A DNA stretch of 64,000 nt from contig OU342638.1 in NCBI GenBank assembly GCA_910589415.1, forward strand, positions 15,044,014 to 15,108,013, in the 5' to 3' direction. Position numbers and translations under genes: made by a program. Shown one piece after another: positions 13,183 to 23,896 of the stretch. Under the pieces are notes generated by a model. The model was not told the origin of the DNA and did no database searches. It saw nothing but the letters and a program-made list of their open reading frames with translations. Position 1 is the first letter of the stretch; every line of letters begins with the position of its first letter. The stretch is from Malachius bipustulatus. Lineage: Eukaryota > Arthropoda > Insecta > Coleoptera > Melyridae.

Positions 13183-13310
13183 TTATTATACAAGAGAAAA
13201 AAGTGATAGATTTTAGCTCGAGATGTGATTTCGTCCCCGACGCGTTTAGCGGAGGGGACAAAGACATCGAGAGCTAAAATCGCACTTTTTTCTCATGTGT
13301 AATATACAAT
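13183..13310. repeat. Hairpin element, about 55-base arms
   Basis: Arms at about 13183-13237 and 13254-13310 are imperfect reverse complements (core TTTTAGCTCGAGATG against CATCGAGAGCTAAAA). They flank a 16-base loop containing CGACGCG. It has no coding capacity and is likely a miniature foldback element. Confidence 0.65.
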
Positions 13311-14111
13311 TTTTTTCTGCGAGAAGAAATATCAGTGTTAGAATGTCGAAAAACGTAGTTAGTTAACTGAAAATTATGTCGAAAAAATGATTTATGTTAA
13401 ACTTGGATTTTCAAACTGTCTTTTATCGTAATTGACGTTGCCTGATGGGTATAACGAAACGATTTAATTATTACATAAACGTCATATTAATGTAATTAAA
13501 ATTGAAGACAGTTTTGCAAAGATTCTTGTTAGTTTTCGATGAGTGAATTTAATAATATGGATAGTGATTATTATGAAAATTCCCTTAATAATTGCCATTT
13601 GGATAATAAGGTAACTTTCCTTTACGTATATTTGATATAAATTTAATGATATCTGAGTGTTAATAGTAGCTCTACCTAAGCCGCCATTTCGGGGAAAAAG
13701 TACTCATTTTTTCCCCTGCTAATTAATTTTTTTCCCCGATAAGATGCAGCTCATATAATGAGGCATTTTTCTACCTGTCAACGGGGAAAAAAGGTCAAAC
13801 TTTTAGCCCGTCGCATCAGAAAAAAGACTATTTATTATTTATTTTCTTAACGTTAATTAAGGCTAGGACAAAAATGACGTCACGAATTGATAATTTTTTC
13901 CGTTTTTCTCGGAAATGGATTAGCAAATCTGAAATCCAACTGCACTTACAGAAGGAGTTAAATCTTAACACACATGATTTTTTAAACATTTCCCTTTAAA
14001 ACATATTTAGGGGAAATGATATTTACCGAAGTTCCATATTTTACATCTAAGGTCTCTATGTCTCAAAAACAGAATAACATAGTGAATAATTATTATTTAT
14101 ATAATATTACA

Positions 14112-14915
14112 GGTATCCCCTTTTCACAGCTCACTGTGGGTATATCTTAAACGCTAAGAGATACCGGGTCGGTTAATAATTAGGGAAAAGATGCGCAGTT
14201 TTGTGAGGCCATCACTAATAATCCGTCAAGACATGCAAGATATCTGTGTAAATATCCTGAAAACACTAAAAAATCGAGATGTATTACTTTCGTCATATCT
14301 TTCTTTGTTATATAAAAAATTACAAAATTAGAAAATTATTTTTTGTATAAGCTGACATAATAAGTCGTTAAGGAGCTGACGTTAGAAAATTATCAAAGCA
14401 CACTAGATCCCAGAGTTTTCATAGTCAACTTTTGTTTTTCTTATGGACGCCTTACTATTTTTTATGTCGTTCGGCTTAAAAAAATCTTGGAAACCAAAAA
14501 TTAAACATTGAAAATATTGATCTTATTTTCTTTCAAAGACAACTACTGTTATACCGCCTACCATAAAAAATTGAAAAATTAATACAACAATAACTTCATA
14601 TAAGTACATAGAAGTTATTCGGTAAAAAATTTTTGCTTTTTTTTTCGAAAAAGTATAATTTTTTTTTTTTGATGTTGATAATTTTTGGTTTCCATGATTT
14701 TTATAATACCAAATGACATGAAAAAACAATATGGCGGTGATAAGAAAAACAAAAATTAGCTATATGAAAACTCTGGGATCTAGTTATTGGGTTTGGAAAT
14801 TTTTTAAATGTCAATAAATGGTGACTTATGCAAACTTGAATTTTTTTTTTATTTTCAATAATTATTTATGTGTTATATTATTATAAAATAAGAAATTTAA
14901 ATTTTTTAAGTTTTG
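14112..14915. mobile_element. Truncated foldback element of the 14.9/16.6 kb family
   Basis: Contains the family signature GATACCGGGTCGGTTAA at its left and the inner-arm pair TAGATCCCAGAGTTTTCATA / TATGAAAACTCTGGGATCTA (14404 and 14763). The right arm stops near 14915 at an AAT-rich tract, without reaching the outer terminus. It is thus a right-truncated relative of the elements at 14957-15972 and 16638-17615. Confidence 0.7.
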
Positions 14916-14956
14916 AATAATAATAATATGTAATAAATAATAATAATAATAATATA

Positions 14957-15972
14957 ATACCGGGTGTCCCAGATTAATAGTAACTACATGGGGATTTCGG
15001 AAACGGCAAGAGATACTGGGTCGGTTAAATTAGAGAAAAGTTGCACAATTTAATGCTTAATAAGAATTTGATTTTTATTATTTTTTTTGAATATTTTCAG
15101 TCGTTGCTTGAAATATCCTGAAAAAACTGAAAAATCAAAATTTCTTATTTTACCCATATCTTTTTTATTATTGGAAATTAATTAATTATTTTTGTCGGCT
15201 TACATAACTCGTCAAAAGATATCATCCGTTTGACATTACAAAAATTTTCAAAGCTAACTAGATCCCAAAGTTTTCATAGCCAACTTTTGTTTTTTTGTTT
15301 TTTGTTGAGGCCGCCATATTGCTTTTCTATGTCATTCGGTATGAAAAAAATCATGGAAACCAAAAACTAATAAACTTCAAAAAATAAATTTCAAAAATTT
15401 TTATTCTTCTTTTTCCTCAAAAAAAGACAACTTTTTAGATAGTATATCATAGAGAAATTAAAAAACTATGAGGCAAGCAGTATGACTTCATATTGACGTA
15501 TTTCAGCGAAATTTTTTTTTCTTCGAAAAAAGAAGAATACAAATTTTTTAAATTTATATTTTATAAGTTTATTAGGTTTTGGTTTTCATTATTTTTTTTA
15601 TACCGAATGACAGACAAAAACAATATGGCGGCCATAAGAAGAACAAAAGTTGGCTGCTATGAAAACTTTGGGATCTAGTTGGCTTTGAAAATTTTTTAAT
15701 GTCAAATTGATAGCTTTTGACGACTTATGTAAGCCTACAAAAAATTGTTTATTAATTTCCAATAATAAAAAAGATATGTCTAAAATAAGAAATTTTGAAT
15801 TTTCAGTTTTTTCAGGATACCTATTTCAGCAACGACTGGAAATATTCCAAGAAAAAATTTAGCTTCTCATTAAGCATTAAATTGTGCAACTTTTCTCTAA
15901 TTTAACTGACCCCGTATCTCTTGCCGTTTCCAAGATCCCCATGTACTACCACTTACACTGGACACACTGTAT
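14957..15972. mobile_element. Palindromic foldback element, 1.0 kb
   Basis: The left end ATACCGGGTGTCCCAG is mirrored by the right end CTGGACACACTGTATA. Arms run about 14957-15420 and 15520-15972. They carry the shared blocks ACGGCAAGAGATAC and AACTTTGGGATCTAGTT in opposite orientation. The 100-base loop has no coding potential. It is the same family as 14112-14915 and 16638-17615, with clear divergence between copies. Confidence 0.82.
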
Positions 15973-16125
15973 ACAACAAACATAGGGTGTTAGTAAATAA
16001 GTGCGATAAACTTCAGGGGGTGATGAAAGAATAATGACAGTTTGCTATAAAAAAATCTCAGTGGCGTACAATTTTTTTCTTTAAAAAAATTGAGGTCATT
16101 ACCCGTATGCGCCTCATACAATACA

Positions 16126-16416
16126 GTCCCAGCTTATTCGAAGTGGTCTCTGTAGGCCAAACGATGGACTTTTTCAAAAAAACTTTTGGAAAATTCAAGT
16201 ACAGAATCACAATGGCCATAATTTAAAATTATTTTGGAGTATACAGAGTGTCCCATATGACAGTGGCATATCAAAGTTATGTTTTTTTTTAATGGAATGC
16301 TCCTATGTTATTGCATTTTTAGATTGTCTGAGAAGAGAAAATAAGATTGGCTTTTACAGTTGGTGTTTAAATTCAGAAGTTTTTGAGTTATAAACAAGTG
16401 AAAATCGTCATTTTTC
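16126..16416 (-). repeat. 300-base repeat, inverted copy of 19070-19358
   Basis: This stretch (AGCTTATTCGAAGTGGTCTC at its left) reappears in the opposite orientation inside the palindromic element at 18906-19482. The copies share the block from GGCCAAACGATGGACTTTTT through AAACAAGTGAAAATCGTCAT. An internal TACAGAGTGTCCCATATGAC also looks like a transposon terminus. A neighbouring ACATAGGGTGTTAGTAAATA at 15980 resembles another element end. Confidence 0.7.
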
Positions 16417-16637
16417 AAGTGCAAGCCCCTGTACAGCGAAAACGGCTGAAGATAGAGAAAAACGGCTTACATGTCCCTATTTTAACTTTTTATGTACTAA
16501 CATCAGTAATGGAAGGGTTAAAAAGTTCTGTTGAGCTTCCAGATTATTATCTTTGATCAAATTATGGCTGTCATGTGAGAGAATACAATGAGTAAATATT
16601 AATAACAAAAAAAAATAACCTTGTGATATTCTCAAAT

Positions 16638-17615
16638 ATACGCAGGGTGCCCCATTATATCCTTCTCTATTTGCTTTTGTTGCTATCTCGTAAACGCTAA
16701 GAGATACAGGGTAAATTAGAAAAAAGATGCGCTATTTGTGACGATCTCGAATCCGTCAAGACATACAAGATATCTGTGACTGTTCCTGAATTCTGAAATA
16801 TCCTGAAAACTCGAAATTTCTCTTTTTTTGCCATATTTTTCTTATTATTCGAAATTAATAAATAATTTTTTGTAGACTTACATGAGCCGACAAGAGGTAC
16901 CCATCTGACGTTTCAAAATTTTTCAAAGCCGACTAGTTCCCAGAGTATTCATAGTCAGCTTTTGTTTTTTTTAATGACCGCCATATTGTTCTTTATATGT
17001 CGTTGGGTATAAAAAAATCTTGTAAATAATGGTAAAAAAATCCAAAATTTTTATTCTTCTTTTTTCAAAGAAAAACATTTTTTTTTTCCGAAATACCTAC
17101 GTTAATAGGAAGTCATACTGACTGCTTTATAGTTTTTTAATATCTCTATGATATTCGGTCTAAAATGTTGTCTTTTTTAATAAAAAATAACAATTTTTGA
17201 AATTTATTTTTTGAAGTTTATTAATTTTTGTTTTCATGTTTTTTTCATACCGAACGATATAAAAAAGATAATATGACGACCATAAGAAAAGTTGACTATT
17301 AAAACTCTGGGAACTAGTCGGCTTTGAAAATTTTTTAAATGTCAGATAGGTACCTACCTCTTGCCGACTTATTTAAGCCTACAAAAAATTATTTATTAAT
17401 TTCCAATAATAAGAAAGATATGGCAAAAATAAGAAATCTCGATTTTTCAGCTTTTTCAGGATAATTCAGGAACTGTCACAGATATCTTGTATGTCTGGAC
17501 AGATTCGAGATGGCCACAAAATTGCACATCTTTTCCCTAATTTAACAGTCCCTGTGTCTCTTATCGTTTATATGAGATAGCAATATAGAGAAGGAAATAT
17601 GGTGCACCCTGTAAG
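16638..17615. mobile_element. Palindromic foldback element, about 0.98 kb
   Basis: The left end CGCAGGGTGCCCCATTATAT is mirrored near 17615 by GGTGCACCCTGTAAG. Arms about 16640-17095 and 17120-17615 contain opposed blocks CAAGATATCTGTGAC / GTCACAGATATCTTG and AACTAGTTCCCAGAG-type sequence. No ORF. It belongs with the elements at 14112 and 14957. Its right end lies only about 80 bases upstream of the candidate promoter at 17698. Confidence 0.82.
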
Positions 17616-17697
17616 TATACCTGCAGCAACACTGACCAGGTTACTGGACTGGACACCGCTCTTATTATATTATTTTTATATTATATGATTATATACC

Positions 17698-17735
17698 TAT
17701 ATAAGGTCAGTGCGTGTTTCTGGCCACTTCAGTAT
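17698..17735 (+). promoter_or_regulatory. Candidate core promoter: TATA box plus TCAGT initiator
   Basis: TATATAA at 17698-17704 is followed by TTCAGTAT with the putative +1 A at 17731, about 33 bases from the first T. That is close to the normal TATA-initiator spacing, and TCAGT is the preferred arthropod initiator. The leader that follows ends at a consensus splice donor. A second TCAGT at 17706 is too close to the TATA box to fit. Transcription has not been shown. Confidence 0.55.
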
Positions 17736-17940
17736 CAATCTTCACCTGCAAACCTCTACAACGCGCTCGCTTACCGGTTAATCCGCGTATCGTGGATATC
17801 GTTTTATCCGTTACTAAATTATAAACTTTATTCAATTGCTTGAGAAATTCGAAATAAAAAATAACGCTCATCTGTTGGATTATAACCGATTTGTGATCGA
17901 TTAACAGGATTTCTTATTAATCAGAAGCCGTTAATTTAAG
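17731..17940 (+). other. Candidate non-coding first exon (5' UTR), possibly of the FAR gene
   Basis: The 210 bases from the putative start site to TTTAAG|GTAAGT contain no ATG on the plus strand, as expected for a 5' leader exon. The donor at 17941 matches the metazoan consensus. The next well-supported plus-strand acceptor joined to a coding start is at 57077, ahead of the fatty acyl-CoA reductase ATG. Splicing the two would give a leader of about 224 bases and an intron of about 39 kb. The exon call rests on promoter, donor and lack of ATG; the link to FAR is inference. Confidence 0.45.
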
Positions 17941-18599
17941 GTAAGTGTTTACTGCTCGGAGAATTGGAATGTTTCGTAGGTATAATGCGGGACTCTTCAG
18001 CAATTAAAAAATATCGCTAATAATAGAGGTTGCATAATAGATTTTCAATTTGCAATAGTTCTTGCATCGATTTCCTGAAATGAATTGAAATACATCGATG
18101 TTAACTTGTAGCTCTAGTTATCTTTAATTAAAAGTTCTTTTCAAATATCTCATACTTAAGTATCCCAAATTTTCGAATATCTCATATATTGTTTACTCAA
18201 ATCCACCGCTAGAAGAAAAAAAACCAACATAAGAATATTTAGACATTGAAAATAAATAAACTGAGAACCAATTTTTTTTATAAACAAGATGTAAATAAAA
18301 TAAAATTTTGTCTGCCAACTGGGTTGAGGAGCTTTTAATGATAGTTACTGCAATATGAAGTACAATATTGGACTATGTGTTCTATTATCTCAGAATAGAT
18401 TTTTGATTTTAAATTTTAATGTAAGTAGGTACCTCTAATAGCTGCTTCATCTGTATTATTCAAAGATAAGTTTGATATAAATATTCTTAAAGAATTTGAA
18501 GCTCAAGGGTATGTGAACCAATTATTATTGTCTCAAAATAAGAGGAAGCTCGAGAGGACATGTTGATAAGTACTTATTGAGAATATGAAACTTAAAATT

Positions 18600-18880
18600 T
18601 AGGGTAATTTCTGTCCTTGCTGAAAAATGCTAAAAAAAACTAAAAACTAGGAACTTCTTTTTATTATTGAAAATAAATTAACTATTTTTTGTAAACTCAT
18701 ATACCTAAGTCATCATAAAGTCGTTAAGACCATATCCATTATTTGATATTCAAAAAAATTTCAAAGCCAACTAGATCTCAGAGTATTCATAGTCAACTTT
18801 TGCTTTTCCTAAGGCCGTCATATTGTTTTTTTTTCATGTCAATCGCTCTAAAGCAATCAAGGAAACAAAAAATGCACCAT
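18600..18880. repeat. Decayed arm of the 14.9/16.6 kb foldback family
   Basis: Shows the family blocks in order (TATTATTGAAAATAAATTAA, then AAAGCCAACTAGATCTCAGA, then ATAGTCAACTTTTG) but no mirrored partner. Probably one surviving arm. 17941-18600 between the candidate exon and this fragment holds nothing recognisable. Confidence 0.6.
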
Positions 18881-18905
18881 CTTTCAAAGTATGTTTTTCG
18901 AAAGG

Positions 18906-19482
18906 ACCCCGCACGGATCATATGGGAATCAGCCCTCGGTTAAAATTACTAAAATTCAAATATGTTATTCAACTGTTTATGGTGATCAAAAGTCTCCATG
19001 GGCGTAAAGTGAATATATACAGGGTGTCCCAGCTTATTCGAAGCGGTCTCTACAGGGCCTTTATAACTTAAAAAAATGACGATTTTCACTTGTTTATAAC
19101 TCAAAAACTTCTCAATTTAAACACCAACTGTAAAAGCCAATCTTATTTTCTCTTCTCAGACAATCTAAAAATGCAATAACATAGGAGCTTTCCATTAAAA
19201 AAAAAAACATAACTTTGATATGTCACTGTCGTATGGGACACTCTTTATACTCCAAAATAATTTTAAATTATGGCCATTGTGATTCTGTACTTGAATTTTC
19301 AAAAAGTTTTTTGAAAAAGTCCATCGTTTGGCCTACAGAGACCGCTTCGAATAAGCTGGAACACCGTGTATATATTCACTTTACGCCCATGGAGACTTCT
19401 GATCACCATAAACAGTTGAATAACATATTTGAATTTTAGTAATTTTAACTGAGGGCTGATTCCCATATGATCCGTGCGGGGT
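18906..19482. mobile_element. Palindromic element with a second TIR pair inside
   Basis: Outer arms start CCCCGCACGGATCATATGGG at 18908 and end with the complement at 19482. They are near-perfect reverse complements for about 115 bases. Inside them, on the same axis of symmetry, a further pair reads TATACAGGGTGTCCCAGCTT at 19017 and TGGAACACCGTGTATA near 19374. The central 275 bases are not palindromic and match the inverted repeat at 16126-16416. Either a TA-type element sits symmetrically within a larger foldback, or the flanks were copied along with it. Confidence 0.7.
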
Positions 19483-20152
19483 ACTTTGATTCTTATTATA
19501 TAGGGTGTTAACTACCAACTATAGTACAAAATAAAGGACGTGATTCTACGACTTACTCTAAAAAAAATCCTATTAACATGGGTACGCAAACGCACTGTTT
19601 TCAAGATACAGGAGTGTTAAAAAAAATTGTATTTTCTTCCTTTTTTTGAAATATCTCAAGAACCGTTTAGGCTACAGGCTCCAGCTTTTGTACAGATTTT
19701 TACATTAATAATAGCTACTTTTAAAGCTCCAAACCATGTTCTAAGATATGCCAGTGGTGGAGATTTTAGAGTTGCGTAAGGGTTTCACCCCCCTATTTTT
19801 TACAGCACTGAAAAATTTGGCATTTTAAGAGCAAATTTCAAAGCGCCAATGTTTTTTACATAAAAAAGTACTCCTGGTTAAAAGCTCTGTAGAAGCCACC
19901 GTTCTCGAGAAAAACGGCATTTTATGATCAAAAAGGTACAAAATTCAACATGAACAAAACATTTATTTTCATAATTTTTCATACTGTAACATGGCACAAA
20001 TTCAAATTTGCACATATTTTTCTTGTGCTTGTAGCCAGATTGTTTTCAACTTCGTCTAGAACAGCTTCTTCGACCCGAACATGGAAAAAAAACTACCAGA
20101 AACGTATTAATTTAACTTTAATTACTTCTGATTAGTTAATTAGTAGGTCAAA

Positions 20153-20838
20153 ATGCATTTTGTCTATGGTCTTGTCGATGGAAATGCAAGATAGGCCCAG
20201 CGTCTTTATCAAGGAAGACAAACTAATGAGACGCGCTAATTCCAAATCCTAGTTTTTTGCTGCTGTTCACGATCGTCTGTTAGAAACTGGAAGCGGTTAA
20301 AAACATGATGGATATAAAAGGCCAAAAATTCTCTTCCTGTTCAAGTGGAAGAAGCTGTTCTAAACGAAGTTGAAAGCAATCCGGCTACAAGCTCAAGAAA
20401 AATAGGTGCAAATTTGAATTTTGTGCATGCCACGTTGCAGTATTTATGGAAAATTTTGGAAAGGCAGCTGCTTTTCCCATACCATATTCAAAGAGTGCAG
20501 GCTCTTATATCGAGATGCTATCCTCTCAGATTGGATATCTGCCAGAGGTTTTTAAATCATGATTGCACAAAACCCTTTCTTTCTTTTTACGGACGAAGCA
20601 AATTTTTCCCGCGATGGGATAATCAACTTCCACAATAATCATTTATGGGCTGATCCGAATCCGCAATATGCTATTCAACAGAGCCGTCATCAGAAGACAT
20701 TTTCGTTAAACGTATGTGTGGGCATAATTGGAAACCATTTAATTGGTCCTTTTTTTGCCTGGGGCAAACATATCGGCATTTTCTCGAAAAATAACTTCCC
20801 GAACATTTAGAAAATTTATCAACTCAAATCAAAAACGA

Positions 20839-20881
<43 letters not shown>

Positions 20882-21362
20882 TTTATTGCCCAACAGATAC
20901 ATGATCCAATTACAGGACAATTTTATATAGACACAACAACAATCAATAATATGTACAACAATTGTGTGAACAAAATAAAGACAAAAAAAAAGAAAAAGCA
21001 CAGTGCATACACGGTGATCAACAACTCAAGATCAAGAAATGTGGTTTATGCACGATGACTGCCCAGTGCATTTTACTGCAAGAGAATTTCTAAATCAAGA
21101 ATATCAAAACCGCTGGATAGGCCGAGGAGGTCCACAGGCTTGGTCCCCTCGGTCTCCAGATCTAAACATTTAAATTTTTTTCTTCTGGGGTCACTTGAAA
21201 AGCTTAATGTACATAACCCCTGTTGAAAATGCAGAAGATCTTCAAAACCGCATCGTTGCATGTTGCAACACAATTCAAAACGAGCGAGGAAACGCCTCAT
21301 TACGTCGCAGGCTGCAAGCCTGGCACTGACGTACAAGGCAGTAATTTTCAGCAATTTTTGTA
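20153..21362 (+). pseudogene. Mariner-like transposase (DD34D), inactivated
   Basis: The protein would cut and join the transposon at TA sites. Remnants begin MHFVYGLVDGNAR at 20153 and run through VEEAVLNEVESNPATSSRKI (helix-turn-helix region, 20347). They continue with FTDEANF (first catalytic Asp, codon 20592), MHDDCPVHF (second Asp, codon 21054) and PRSPDLN (third Asp, codon 21159), ending NFQQFL then stop at 21362. The second and third Asp are exactly 35 codons apart, giving the 34-residue spacing that marks mariner. Stops at about 20192 and 20242 and a stop after SPDLNI, frameshifts near 20300 and 20560, and an insertion between the first and second Asp all disable it. Confidence 0.85.
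20838..21002. repeat. AAT microsatellite and short insertion inside the transposase
   Basis: About 14 AAT units (20839-20881) head a 160-base AT-rich insert that ends in an A-rich stretch with AATAAAG. It separates the parts of the transposase gene that encode the first and second catalytic Asp. The flanks TCAACTCAAATCAAAAACG and TCAACAACTCAAGATCAAGA resemble each other and may be a diverged target duplication. A small retroposon is plausible, but the family is unknown. Confidence 0.5.
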
Positions 21363-21370
21363 GGTAATTA

Positions 21371-22678
21371 ATTGTATGAAGTTATTACATTTCGCAAGAA
21401 TGATTGTTTTGTTCAAGTTTTTATCAATTTATTCTATCATCTAAGGATGTTGGCAAGCAGCCTGGTCCATTTAACATGCTTGTCACCTGCTTAAGTACGA
21501 CATCTTTCTTATTTTCACATTGCGCATGACTTATTCTAGATCTTTTTTCATACGTTGGAGTATGGTATCATTTGTGACATGATGGGTTTTTGATATCCTG
21601 AGCATGGGGCGTTAACACCACATCTCGAAGGCCTCCACGCCGTGTAACAACGTGTGGAAAGGGCTCTTTATAGGGCTCTGTGCTGGTACCAATTCTCTTT
21701 ATTGTTTGTATACATAATATGTATATAAACATAATTTGTATAATAAACATACAAAAACAGGTTTCCAGATTGTATACAGTATAAATGGTCTAAATACCAA
21801 GAGTCGCAAAAATATCGCTGAAGAAATGCTGACTGGTGCCTCCTACAATCGTTCGCAATATTTGCTTTTTGGCAATAAAAACTATTCAGGATCAAGCTGA
21901 TCCACCCTAGGAACAGATTCTACATCTGAGTCGCGATTCAACGCAGGAACTTCACACCCTCAAAGGAATGTAATGGGATTCACCCTCAATCTTCTCTATC
22001 TCTATCAATTTGGAATTTCGGTATGCAAGTTTTACTGGCATTAAAATATACATGTCTTACCAGAGGCCATGATAGATAAATCATCACGTACATAGTAAAA
22101 AATGCAATATACAAGGCATTCCTTAAAGTATTTACATATAAGATAAAACAATTGGTCCCAGAACGGAGCACTGGGCTAGTCCCTTTTTTAAATAGAAGTA
22201 AATAGAAATAGAATCTTCTAATAGAAGATCGGTACTCTTTTCGACGATCATCCAGTACTGTCATATATTGCCTTCTTGCTACTAAAAATAATCAAATACA
22301 ATCCAACAACATAGTTATACAAAATTTCTGATGAGCCCTGAGAACATCACAGAAAAATCCAACAGAAGACTCACCATCCCCGATGAATTGCACTGTCTCC
22401 CTGCAAAACTCAATTAGAACATTAGAGGTAGAATATAGAGCTTGAAGATCGTCCTGCTTCTTCATAAGAGTGCCACATTTAGTAGAATAGATTATGTTAG
22501 ATTTTTTTCTTGAGTGGGTAATTGTGACCCCTCCACTGCGTCCAAAGGTCTATTGTGCAGGTCAGCTTCTTTGCAGAAGCTGACCGTCTTGGCTATTGGT
22601 AATGTATCCATGTCCTCCGATGCGAGCAAGTCTCTCATCCTGTGCAGATAATGATTCAGCTTACAGTACCCAGTATAT
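21371..22678. other. Spacer with one perfect small hairpin
   Basis: No recognised gene. GGTCAGCTTCT and its complement AGAAGCTGACC at about 22560-22585 form an 11-bp hairpin with a 4-base loop. Short frames here show no family resemblance. Confidence 0.4.
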
Positions 22679-23326
22679 TAGTGGATTCTGTGAGTCGGAC
22701 GAATGTGCTCGGATTTCAGAGTCTAACGAGACTAGCCCTCCCCCCCGTTTTCGAGGATGCTGAATACGATGGTGGTGGTTTAAACTCTTCTCGAGTTGAC
22801 CGTACCCCCTAAAACGTCCAAAAACCACCCCTATGAAGGGTAAATCACGGAACTGCTTTCTCTTGGCGGCCAAACTTGTGTCGACCCCCGTTTTCGAGGT
22901 TGCTGAACGCGATGCTGACGTCGAGGTCGGTGCTCGATGCCCGCCAACCCCTCTACGTGGCCAAGAACAACCCCCGGAATGGGTGAATGGGAACTCGTCG
23001 CGTGAAATTGACGAAAATCCGTCCTCGCCCGTTTTCGAGGATGCTGAACGAACGGGGACTAAAAAGTTCTCATGTTAACTTTTCACCTCTTCCGGGGGTT
23101 GTTCTTGGTCGCGTAGAGGGGTTGGCGGGCGTCGAGGACCAACCTGGACGTCAGCATCGCGTTCAGCGACCTTTTTTGGCCGTTTTAGGGGGTGCGGTCA
23201 ACTCAAGAAGAGTTTAAACCACCACCATCGTATTCAGCATCCTCGAAAACGGGGGGAGGACTAGTCTCGTTAGATTCTGAAATCCGAGCACTTTTCGGGT
23301 TTTTTTCCGACTCACAGAATCCACTA
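22679..23326. mobile_element. GC-rich palindromic element, 650 bp, with internal repeats
   Basis: TAGTGGATTCTGTGAGTCGG at 22679 is mirrored by CCGACTCACAGAATCCACTA ending at 23326, with TA at both boundaries. The block CGTTTTCGAGGATGCTGAA (or GGTTGCTGAA) occurs forward near 22746, 22889 and 23030 and reversed near 23235. A TTTAAACCACCACCATCG block is paired with its complement in the left arm. The element is markedly more GC-rich than its surroundings. It encodes no convincing protein; the open frames are side effects of the composition. Confidence 0.8.
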
Positions 23327-23736
23327 TACCTATGGGCCTATTAGGGCTTTCAGTTCTTTCCTGTTTAGCTCCAATAGGTCTTTGGTCTTTGTTTCGAGAT
23401 ACCCCGTATAAAGGCCTTCGAGTGGTTCAATCTTGGTATTAAGTTTTGCCAGTGCTGGAAGACTTCCCCCTCAGCGCAGTTGTATATTGTTGTTTTGATA
23501 ATACCGTTGGTAGCTATGTTTAGTGAGAAAAACCGAGAAGATAATCAATTAAGAAACATCAAAAACGCAACTAAAGGAAAAGGAAACAGTAATGAGTCTA
23601 TATAATCCCCCAAGGCATACGAAGGCTAATTTTTCTGTCCAAGTGGAACAACATTTCCAGTTTTTAGTGTTTCGGGAAAGGTACCCGTAGAAATAAAATT
23701 GATCAGACAACTCAGGAGATGAATGATAGAACGGTT

Positions 23737-23896
23737 ATTGCTCTCACCTTTAGGGGGAGGGGCACTGGTAGTCTAAATTCAAAATCGCGACGCAATTCCA
23801 CCCCGGCGTTAACCGCTATCTTGAATTTTGAAGTGCCCCCTAGTGCCCCCCCCCCCCACCCACTACCAGTGCCACCCCTAAAGGTTAGAGCAATAA
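23737..23896. repeat. Short foldback with poly-C tract
   Basis: ATTGCTCTCACCTTTAGGGG at 23737 is mirrored at 23877-23896 (CCCCTAAAGGTTAGAGCAAT). An inner pair ACTGGTAGT / ACTACCAGT and a C-rich tract at 23836-23860 lie between. It resembles a miniature foldback and lies 400 bases from the larger GC-rich palindrome. 23327-23736 holds nothing recognised. Confidence 0.65.

Larger units (their letters stand above)
19498..21370 (+). mobile_element. Mariner-type DNA transposon, defective
   Basis: A 5' region beginning ATATAGGGTGTTAAC leads into a degenerate mariner transposase (20153-21362). A 3' terminus mirroring the start was not found after the transposase stop, so the right end is probably lost. 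The element is interrupted by an insertion at about 20838-21002. Confidence 0.65.

Noticed and set aside
22833..23217. Overlapping plus-strand frames of 76-81 codons
   Set aside because: They lie inside a palindromic GC-rich element and have no family motifs; openness comes from base composition.
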